A stretch of DNA of 8,202 nucleotides, from positions 1-8,202 of the forward strand of contig JAAZNR010000127.1 of the NCBI GenBank assembly GCA_012798155.1, given 5' to 3'. This DNA is from Thermogutta sp. GTDB lineage: Bacteria; Planctomycetota; Planctomycetia; Pirellulales; Thermoguttaceae. Both the position numbers and the translations under genes were made by a program. The notes under the pieces are model-generated. The model was not told the origin of the DNA, made no database searches, and worked only from the letters and a program-made list of their open reading frames with translations. Numbering within the stretch: position 1 is the first letter of the stretch; every line of letters starts with the position of its first letter. Positions 1-4,290 of this stretch are shown piece after piece.

Positions 1-101
1 CCGCCGTCCTGGTCAACGAGGAATTGTACGGAAACATGGACCGCGAGAAACTGGATCGGCTGCTCGATTCCATAAAGGACCGTGAGACTCGGGAGCAATA
101 G
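1..101 (+). CDS. nuoE: NuoE C-terminal end (NADH-quinone oxidoreductase 24 kDa subunit), partial
   Basis: The reading frame is open from base 3 to a TAG at 99-101 and encodes the last 32 residues of a protein whose start lies outside the window. The tail reads AVLVNEELYGNMDREKLDRL and continues with a charged end. This resembles the end of the thioredoxin-like 2Fe-2S domain of NuoE, where a V-N-[DE]-x-x-Y strand is followed by a helix of the type 'LTPEKVDEIL'. NuoE binds cluster N1a and docks on NuoF. No cluster ligand is visible because only the tail is present. The call rests on this short match plus position: nuoF, G, H, I and J follow in the standard order on the same strand, although about 2.7 kb away. 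Family assignment is therefore probable, not certain. Confidence 0.6.
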   Translation, partial: AVLVNEELYGNMDREKLDRLLDSIKDRETREQ

Positions 102-218
102 ATGTCGTTCCATACGAAACTGATCAACCTCCTCAAGACCGACCCGCGCTTCGGGGACGATGAAGGCGAACTCGTCCTTGAAAACGGCGTGATAGGCGAG
201 AACCTGAGTATCATTTGA
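102..218 (+). pseudogene. N-terminal remnant of a Type III-like adenine DNA methyltransferase (Mod)
   Basis: An ATG directly abutting the preceding TAG opens a 38-residue frame that begins MSFHTKLINLLKTDPRF and continues GDDEGELVL. From memory of the family, this start is very like the N-terminus of Type III restriction-modification methyltransferases (M-S-F-H-x-K-L-I-x-L-L-K-T-D-P-R-F, then D-D-E-G-E-L). After about residue 26 the resemblance stops, and the frame ends at TGA 216-218. A real Mod has several hundred residues with DPPY and AdoMet motifs, none of which appears here, so this is a severe truncation. GGGAG at 91-95 inside the preceding gene is a plausible ribosome-binding site, so a short peptide could still be made. 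It could also be an unrelated small ORF. Confidence 0.55.
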
Positions 219-402
219 AGAACCTGGCAAGGGGGAACACGATCTTGAAAAGCAGAAACGCCTGCCGTCAGGGTTCCCGCATAAGAAGTTCCTGGACAAG
301 AATCTGTTATTCGTGAATCTTTCGGAGATGGACGACGCGCAATTCAGGGTCAGCGAAAAAGATAAAGCCTTGAACAGGGAGTTTTATGGAGACGGCCTAT
401 GA
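208..402 (+). pseudogene. 3' fragment of a lost gene, overlapping the next ORF by ATGA
   Basis: This frame is open from about 208 to TGA at 400-402 and has no good start codon of its own. It encodes a hydrophilic stretch including LPSGFPHKKFLDKNLLFVN and ending with DKALNREFYGDGL. It looks like the C-terminal end of a protein whose body is gone. It lies one frame off the preceding methyltransferase remnant, so it could be the other end of that same gene after an internal deletion and frameshift. I do not recognise the domain. Its stop overlaps the ATG at 399 (ATGA), the usual sign of translational coupling to the next gene. The final 44 bases recur upstream of the second module at 1433-1476. 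Confidence 0.45.
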
Positions 403-404
403 GC
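361..404 (+). repeat. Direct repeat copy A: gene tail plus overlap start, before first module
   Basis: This 44-base segment begins GATAAAGCCTTG and runs through the ATGAGC overlap. It aligns without gaps to 1433-1476, and I count 35 of 44 positions identical. Both copies are read in the same frame, giving DKALNREFYGDGL here and DKALDGVFYEDSL in the other. In both, the terminal TGA overlaps the next start by four bases. The spacing and coding frame are preserved, which points to homologous gene tails rather than a target-site duplication. Confidence 0.8.
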
Positions 405-653
405 GCACTCTATTCCGACACCGATCCGAAAATGGAAGCCATGCAAATCCAGTTATGGAGGCAGGCGACTCCCACGCTCAAAATGAACATGCTGGCGGAG
501 TTGAATTCCTTCGCCCGCATGTTGGCGCTGGCCGGCCTGCGGTCGCGGTATCCGCAAGCCGGCGAGTCGGAACTGCGCCGCAAGCTGGCGGGTTTGCTGT
601 TGGGGGAAGAATTGGCGCGTAAGGTCTATGGAGACCTGCCTGATGCAAAATGA
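399..653 (+). CDS. Small conserved-type protein paired with a nucleotidyltransferase (possible antitoxin or partner)
   Basis: This encodes 84 residues beginning MSALYSDTDPKMEAMQIQLW. It is predicted to be mostly helical, with an Arg/Leu-rich middle (ALAGLRSRYPQAGESELRRK) and an ending of the form E-L-A-R-K-V-Y-G-D. Small proteins of this type (L-x-R-Y-P-x-A-x-x-x-E-L-x-x-x-L-A-x-L-L-L-G) are, from memory, often encoded immediately before a nucleotidyltransferase-fold gene, as here. Their biochemical role is not settled, and I see no catalytic motif. GGAG at 388-391 sits 7 bases before the ATG. The gene overlaps the next one: the downstream start at 643 lies inside its last codons, so the two are almost certainly co-translated. 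A toxin-antitoxin role is an inference from layout only. Confidence 0.75.
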   Translation: MSALYSDTDPKMEAMQIQLWRQATPTLKMNMLAELNSFARMLALAGLRSRYPQAGESELRRKLAGLLLGEELARKVYGDLPDAK

Positions 654-1224
654 ACCTCTGGAAGTGACGCTGAAAGTCACGGAGGTTTTCGAGAAACTTG
701 GGGTCCCGTACCTGATCGGCGGTTCGCTCGCCAGCACACTCTACGGCATGGTGCGAACGACGCAGGATTCGGACATCGTGGCGGAAATGCGCGCCGAACA
801 TCTCCGGCCGTTTGTTGCGGCGCTCCAGGATGAATTCTACGTGGACGATGAAATGATCGCGGAAGCCATCCGGCGCAACTCCAGTTTCAATATCATCCAT
901 CGCGAAAGCATATTCAAAGTGGATGTTTTCATCCCGCGTCCGCGCCCTTTCCTGCAATCACAGCTTGCTCGCGCCCAAACGCAGACATTCACGTTCGAGA
1001 CCGCTTCGCCGGTCAGCGCAAAGTTCGCCAGCCCCGAAGACACCATCTTATCCAAACTGGAATTGTATCGCCTGGGCGGCGAGGTCTCGGAACGTCAATG
1101 GCGGGACGTCCTCAGCGTGTTGAAAACCCGCGCCGGCGAATTGGACCTGGACTACCTGCGGAAGTGGGCCGGCGAGCTTAAGGTCGCCGACTTGCTGGAA
1201 CGCATCCTAAACAGTAGTGTCTAG
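643..1224 (+). CDS. Nucleotidyltransferase-fold protein (AbiEii/DUF6036-like)
   Basis: This encodes 193 residues from ATG 643; GGAG at 630-633 is 9 bases upstream. An in-frame ATG at 628 overlaps that site and is less likely. The polymerase-beta nucleotidyltransferase signature is visible: G26-G27-S28, then D42-S-D44, with a later carboxylate D94 in the strand FKVDVFI. The segment SPEDTILSKLELYRLGGE followed by RQWRDVLSVL is characteristic of AbiEii-like or related antiphage/toxin nucleotidyltransferases and probably forms the helical half. The expected activity is transfer of a nucleotide to an RNA or protein target, with the small upstream protein as partner. The substrate cannot be read from sequence. 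The stop TAG (1222-1224) lies directly at the IS remnant boundary, so the last residues may come from the insertion junction. Confidence 0.8.
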   Translation: MQNEPLEVTLKVTEVFEKLGVPYLIGGSLASTLYGMVRTTQDSDIVAEMRAEHLRPFVAALQDEFYVDDEMIAEAIRRNSSFNIIHRESIFKVDVFIPRPRPFLQSQLARAQTQTFTFETASPVSAKFASPEDTILSKLELYRLGGEVSERQWRDVLSVLKTRAGELDLDYLRKWAGELKVADLLERILNSSV

Positions 1225-1370
1225 AGCATGTCTTGAAATTGGCTTTCGGCGGCCGCAAGGCGGCGTGACATGAGGCCGATCATACTGATGGAGATCGTCG
1301 CTTGAACGGATTGCGGGTTGCGTTCGTAGTCTTTGTTATGCCTTCGGCAAGGAGCCTGCCAACGGTTTGT
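1225..1370 (-). mobile_element. IS5-like transposase 3' remnant with one putative IS end
   Basis: On the minus strand this stretch encodes RRHNKDYERNPQSVQATISI followed by SMIGLMSRRLAAAES. It closely resembles the C-terminus of IS5-family DDE transposases (R-R-x-x-K-D-Y-E-x-x-x-x-x-[ST]-x-x-x-I-x-x-x-M-I-x-L-M-x-R-R-L-A). The reading frame upstream of that peptide does not give a recognisable catalytic domain, so only the end of the gene survives and it cannot transpose. The sequence GAGCATGTCTTGAAATTGG just inside the boundary is the likely terminal repeat. It abuts CTAG (1221-1224), a sequence of the kind IS5-type elements favour as target. The opposite IS end is not visible; the remnant fades out somewhere between 1340 and 1410. 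Confidence 0.7.
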
Positions 1371-1408
1371 CCCGCCATTTGGCGTGCGAATGCCGCCGCC
1401 GGCTTGCC

Positions 1409-1474
1409 CGGCAGTGGCACCCGTGCGAAGAAGATAAAGCCTTGGACGGGGTGTTTTATGAAGATTCCTTGTGA
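1409..1474 (+). pseudogene. Tail of a lost gene, overlapping the HEPN gene by GTGA
   Basis: Between the IS remnant and the next gene a short frame ends at TGA 1472-1474 and encodes CEEDKALDGVFYEDSL. It has no start and no recognisable body. Its last 14 codons match the tail before the first module (361-402) in sequence and frame. The stop overlaps the GTG start at 1471, so this was once the upstream member of a translationally coupled operon. The IS5-like remnant probably marks the event that removed the rest. Identity of the lost gene is unknown; a Type III methyltransferase is one candidate, given the fragment at 102. Confidence 0.5.
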
Positions 1475-1476
1475 GC
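1433..1476 (+). repeat. Direct repeat copy B: gene tail plus overlap start, before HEPN gene
   Basis: Gap-free counterpart of 361-404, 35 of 44 bases identical by my count. It shows the same GATAAAGCCTTG opening and the same frame, and it ends in a four-base stop/start overlap (GTGA here, ATGA in copy A). Differences are mostly single substitutions within codons, as expected for diverged coding homologues. Confidence 0.8.
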
Positions 1477-1896
1477 GAACAAGACATTCGCTGGATTCAA
1501 CGGTTCAATCACTTTAACAAGGCCCTTTCGCAATTGCGAGAAGCCGTTTCGCCGGCGCGGCAGCGTCCGCTCTCGAAACTCGAAGAGCTGGGGCTGATCC
1601 ATGTATTCGAGTTCACCCACGAATTGGCGTGGAATACACTCGAGGATTTTTTGGAAGATCGCGGTGTTCAGAATCTGTACGGTTCAAAAGACGCGACCCG
1701 CGAAGCCTTCAAAGCGGGCTTGATCGAGAACGGGGAGGCGTGGATGGAAATGATCAAGAGCCGCAATCTGAGCGCGCACGCCTATGATGAAGCCATAGCC
1801 GCCCAGATCGTTTTGGCCATTCGTAACACGTACTTTTACGAATTCGAGTCGCTCGGAAATAAAGTCGATGAATTGAGAAAGGAGGCGGGGGCGTAA
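1471..1896 (+). CDS. HEPN-fold, HI0074-type nucleotidyltransferase partner (probable toxin or substrate-binding subunit)
   Basis: This encodes 141 residues starting at GTG 1471, predicted all-helical, the usual size for HI0074-type proteins. The segments LIHVFEFTHELAWNTLEDFL (residues 42-61) and REAFKAGLIENGEAWMEMI (about 77-95) are typical of that family. The HEPN ribonuclease-type motif R-X4-H-X-Y is present as R98-NLSA-H103-A-Y105. In experimentally studied HEPN-MNT pairs the R and H belong to the RNase centre, and the partner nucleotidyltransferase adds AMP to the Tyr to silence the toxin. Here the partner gene starts within the stop codon of this one. The start is supported by a four-base overlap with the upstream gene tail. 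HI0074-type proteins have also been described simply as substrate-binding subunits, so toxicity is inferred from the motif and layout. Confidence 0.85.
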   Translation: MSEQDIRWIQRFNHFNKALSQLREAVSPARQRPLSKLEELGLIHVFEFTHELAWNTLEDFLEDRGVQNLYGSKDATREAFKAGLIENGEAWMEMIKSRNLSAHAYDEAIAAQIVLAIRNTYFYEFESLGNKVDELRKEAGA

Positions 1897-2219
1897 AGTA
1901 CGGTCTCCCGCGATCTACCGTCCAAAAGATCTGTGCGGTTCTCGGTCGCTACCCGCAGGTAGAAAAAGCGATTCTCTACGGCTCACGCGCTAAAGGTAAC
2001 TACAAAAACGGCTCGGATATCGACCTTACGCTGTTAGGGGAGGATTTAACGCTCGATGTTCTCTACCGGATTATGGAGGAGATAGATGACCTGCTCCTGC
2101 CTTATATGGTTGACCTGTCCATTTTCAACGACATCAGCGATTCCGATGTGGTCGAACATATTCATCGCGTGGGTGTCACGTTTTACGAGAAGGGCGGGAT
2201 CGTCACCGAGCCGGCATAG
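1893..2219 (+). CDS. MNT-type minimal nucleotidyltransferase (probable antitoxin), start codon apparently GTA
   Basis: A frame that ends at TAG 2217-2219 encodes about 108 residues beginning KYGLPRSTVQKI after the presumed start. The MNT signature GS-X10-DXD is intact: G30-S31-RAKGNYKNGS-D42-I-D44, with a third carboxylate D74 in MVDLSIF. This is the antitoxin/AMP-transferase type that accompanies HEPN proteins. The position where the family's initiator Met falls is GTA (1893-1895), inside the partner's TAA stop (1894-1896). No ATG, GTG or TTG precedes the catalytic motif in this frame. The only other rare start is ATT at 1872. A single G-to-A change from GTGA would explain both GTA and TAA. 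AGGAGG at 1880-1885, eight to ten bases upstream, is a strong ribosome-binding site. The gene may be poorly translated or silent. Confidence 0.8.
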   Translation, partial: VKYGLPRSTVQKICAVLGRYPQVEKAILYGSRAKGNYKNGSDIDLTLLGEDLTLDVLYRIMEEIDDLLLPYMVDLSIFNDISDSDVVEHIHRVGVTFYEKGGIVTEPA

Positions 2220-2381
2220 TTCGGCCGGGCGGAGGCGGTTCTTTCCGTGCTTGGGGGGACGGCCTGGTCCGCGACGTTGACCGGGCGGCAAGGGGGGAGG
2301 CGGGTCGAAGGGCGCCGTGTCCTTGCGGGGCGGCCCGGCGAGGGTCGCGCCCGTGGCGATCGCCGGCTTCCGCCGTTCGCG

Positions 2382-2408
2382 TCTTGCAAAACGGCCTCTT
2401 GCAAAACG
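2382..2408. repeat. 12-base direct repeat, 15-base period
   Basis: TCTTGCAAAACG occurs at 2382-2393 and again, identical, at 2397-2408, separated by GCC. No coding sequence covers it. It could be a protein-binding pair (15 bases is about one and a half helical turns) or a replication-slippage product; nothing else in the sequence decides. Confidence 0.7.
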
Positions 2409-2456
2409 CAGGATGACAGGCAAGCCTTTTTCATTGCAAGGTCAGTTTTGACTCGC

Positions 2457-2476
2457 GCGGCCTACGGCCGCATGTT
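2457..2476 (+). terminator. GC-rich hairpin with short T-run, weak terminator candidate
   Basis: GCGGCC-TAC-GGCCGC forms a perfect six-pair stem with a three-base loop, followed by ATGTTTT. This is the geometry of an intrinsic terminator, but the T-run is short and interrupted. It lies about 240 bases after the MNT gene and upstream of the TATAAT box, where a terminator for the inserted genes would make sense. It may equally be a chance palindrome in GC-rich DNA. Confidence 0.3.
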
Positions 2477-2534
2477 TTCAGAAAATGCAGAGCCGTTTGA
2501 ACCCGGCGGGACAATCGCAATGACGTTCATGGGG

Positions 2535-2563
2535 CGATTCCGGAGGGCAAGAGCCGGTATAAT
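2535..2563 (+). promoter_or_regulatory. Possible sigma-70-type promoter for nuoF onward
   Basis: A perfect TATAAT lies at 2558-2563 in GCCGGTATAATAGCGG. The hexamer 17 bases upstream (CGATTC, 2535-2540) matches the -35 consensus poorly, so the box would depend on a strong -10 or an activator. A transcript would begin near 2570, about 210 bases before the nuoF GTG. Position downstream of the inserted island makes it a candidate for restoring expression of nuoF-J. The evidence is one hexamer, which is uncommon but not rare in half a kilobase. Confidence 0.4.
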
Positions 2564-2673
2564 AGCGGATCGCAGGCGGCGTTGTTCCGATGCGCCCGGC
2601 AACACGTGTGATCGCGAACGATAGCTCGCCGGCGGGGGAGGACGAGCGTCCGGCCGGCCTGCTCGGTCGCCTC

Positions 2674-2721
2674 GCCGCGACGTATCGAGAAACGAGTGCC
2701 GCGACGTAACGAGAAGCGATT
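2674..2721. repeat. 24-base tandem duplication upstream of nuoF
   Basis: Two adjacent 24-base units, 2674-2697 and 2698-2721, both start GCCGCGACGTA and continue with CGAGAA. They differ at only a few positions (T/A at the twelfth base, A/G later, and the last bases). They end 62 bases before the nuoF start and would lie in its 5' untranslated region if the TATAAT at 2558 is used. Confidence 0.75.
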
Positions 2722-2783
2722 TCGGGTCCCGGCCGACAGTGATGACGAACCGGCCGGGAAGTACGACCAAAGGGAGCGGTCCC

Positions 2784-4256
2784 GTGGACAATTATCAGCC
2801 GGTATTGCTGGCCGGCGTGGGCGTGGAAGACGGCCACACGCGGGCGGTGTACGAGGCCCGGGGCGGTTACTCCACGCTCCGCCGCGTGCTCCGCGAGTCC
2901 CAGCCGGCGGAGGTCGCGGAGGCGGTTCGCGCGTCCGGTCTTCGCGGGCGGGGCGGGGCGGGATTCCCCACCGGCCTGAAGTGGTCCTTCCTCCCCGCCG
3001 ACCACCCCGGACCGGTGTATATGTGCGTCAACGCCGACGAGAGCGAGCCGGGGACGTTCTGCAATCGCGTCCTCATGGAGCACGATCCCCACCAGGTCCT
3101 AGAGGGGACGATCCTCAGTTGCTACGCCACCCGCGCTTCCACGGCGTACATCTACCTCCGCTACGAATACCCGCTCTCTTTGCGCCGTTTGCAGCAGGCC
3201 GTGGACGAGTGCTACGAGGCCGGCTATCTGGGGAAGAACATCCTCGGCTCGGACTTTTGCCTGGACGTTTACATCCATCGCGGGGCGGCGGCCTACATCT
3301 GCGGCGAGGAGACGGGCCTGATCGAAAGCCTGGAGGGGAAGCGGGCGTGGCCGCGGATCAAGCCCCCCTTTCCCGCCGTGGAGGGCCTCTTTCGCAAGCC
3401 CACCGTCGTCAACAACGTGGAGACGCTGGCCTGCGTGCGGCACATCGTGGAGCGCGGGCCGGAGTGGTTCCGCTCGATGGGGACGCCGCCCGACCCCAAC
3501 CAGCCCCACGATCCCGGAAGTTTCGGACCCAAGCTGTACTGCGTCAGCGGGCACGTGCAGCGGCCGGGGTGCTACGAAGGTCCCCTGGGCGTCCCTTGCC
3601 GGGCCGTCATCGACGATTGGGCGGGCGGCGTGCGGAAGGGACGCAAGATCAAGGCCGTCGTGCCCGGCGGCCTCAGCACCGGCCTCCTCACCCCCGATGA
3701 GCTGGACGTCCCCATGGACTTCAACGGGCCGGTCCAGGCCGGTTGCCTGGGTCTGGGAACGGCCGGCGTGATCGTCATGGACGACACCTGCTCGCTGATC
3801 GACTTCCTCTACAACAGTTGCCGGTTCTTCGCCCACGAGAGTTGCGGGCAGTGCACGCCCTGCCGCGAGGGTACCGCGTGGTCGCTCCGCATCATGGAGC
3901 GGATCAAGGCCGGCGGCGGACGGCTCAAGGACTTGGACCTGCTGTTGGAGATCGCGGACGGCATGGGGATCATCCCGGGAACGACGATCTGCGGGCTGGC
4001 GGACGGGGCGGCCTGGCCGATCAAGAACGCCGTCCGCAAGTTCCGCCCCGAATTCGAGGAATATATTCGCCGTACCAACCCCCGCGGTTACCTGGCGACC
4101 CAGCCCGTGCCGGCCTTGCACGGCCCCGTGATGCCGCGTTTGGAGCAGCCGCGTTTGGAGCATACGTCCTCGCAGGGAGGGGCGGGCGACGGCCGCACGC
4201 AGGCCGCGGTCGCCGGCGGCCCCGTCCCTTGGCGAAAAACCATTCCGCTCGGTTAG
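2784..4256 (+). CDS. nuoF: NADH-quinone oxidoreductase subunit F (FMN/NADH-binding)
   Basis: NuoF is the electron entry subunit of complex I in the cytoplasmic arm: it oxidises NADH on FMN and passes electrons to cluster N3. The GTG start at 2784 gives 490 residues and has AGGGAG (2771-2776) seven bases upstream. A GTG at 2739 and ATG at 2742 lie in frame but lack a good ribosome-binding site and add residues with no family match. The FMN/NADH loop is GLRGRGGAGFPTGLKWSF (52-69), followed by NADESEPGTF (83-92) and GAAAYICGEETG (167-178). Cluster N3 ligands are C354, C357, C360 (ESCGQCTPCREG) and C403 (TTICGLADG). The last roughly 60 residues are a low-complexity Pro/Gly-rich tail that includes a five-residue tandem repeat, longer than the minimal family length of about 420-440. 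nuoG follows after 34 bases. Confidence 0.97.
   Translation: MDNYQPVLLAGVGVEDGHTRAVYEARGGYSTLRRVLRESQPAEVAEAVRASGLRGRGGAGFPTGLKWSFLPADHPGPVYMCVNADESEPGTFCNRVLMEHDPHQVLEGTILSCYATRASTAYIYLRYEYPLSLRRLQQAVDECYEAGYLGKNILGSDFCLDVYIHRGAAAYICGEETGLIESLEGKRAWPRIKPPFPAVEGLFRKPTVVNNVETLACVRHIVERGPEWFRSMGTPPDPNQPHDPGSFGPKLYCVSGHVQRPGCYEGPLGVPCRAVIDDWAGGVRKGRKIKAVVPGGLSTGLLTPDELDVPMDFNGPVQAGCLGLGTAGVIVMDDTCSLIDFLYNSCRFFAHESCGQCTPCREGTAWSLRIMERIKAGGGRLKDLDLLLEIADGMGIIPGTTICGLADGAAWPIKNAVRKFRPEFEEYIRRTNPRGYLATQPVPALHGPVMPRLEQPRLEHTSSQGGAGDGRTQAAVAGGPVPWRKTIPLG
4134..4163 (+). repeat. 15-base tandem repeat inside the nuoF tail (PRLEQ-PRLEH)
   Basis: CCGCGTTTGGAGCAG (4134-4148) is followed directly by CCGCGTTTGGAGCAT (4149-4163), 14 of 15 bases identical. 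The period is in frame and adds PRLEQ/PRLEH at about residue 451 of NuoF, in the disordered C-terminal tail after the folded domain. Confidence 0.85.
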
Positions 4257-4290
4257 GGCCGAGACGGCACGGATCGAGATCGGCACAAAC

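Larger units (their letters stand above)
2220..2783. other. Non-coding stretch before nuoF with repeats and a promoter-like box
   Basis: There are 564 bases with no frame that resembles a protein I recognise. The open frames present are short, Arg/Pro-rich and typical of GC-rich shadows. The left part (2220-2370) is very G-rich. The segment contains a 12-base direct repeat (2382-2408), a GC hairpin (2457-2471), a TATAAT hexamer (2558-2563) and a 24-base tandem duplication (2674-2721). In an intact nuo operon nuoE and nuoF are nearly adjacent, so this block is part of the insertion or its decayed flank. Confidence 0.6.

Noticed and set aside
361..1476. The 44-base direct repeats as target-site duplications of a transposon
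   Set aside because: They are too long and too diverged (9 differences) and keep one reading frame with the same stop/start overlap, which fits homologous gene tails better.
2423..2437. AGGCAAGCCTTTTTC as an intrinsic terminator
   Set aside because: The inverted repeat has a four-pair stem and only two bases for the loop, which cannot form a stable hairpin.
2247..2624. Possible gene of 125 codons in the pre-nuoF spacer, and minus-strand frames opposite it
   Set aside because: Arg/Gly-rich composition, no ribosome-binding site, no family resemblance; it runs through the repeat and hairpin elements.
2739..2783. Earlier nuoF starts at GTG 2739 or ATG 2742
   Set aside because: No ribosome-binding site precedes them and the extra residues match nothing in the family; GTG 2784 has AGGGAG at a good distance.
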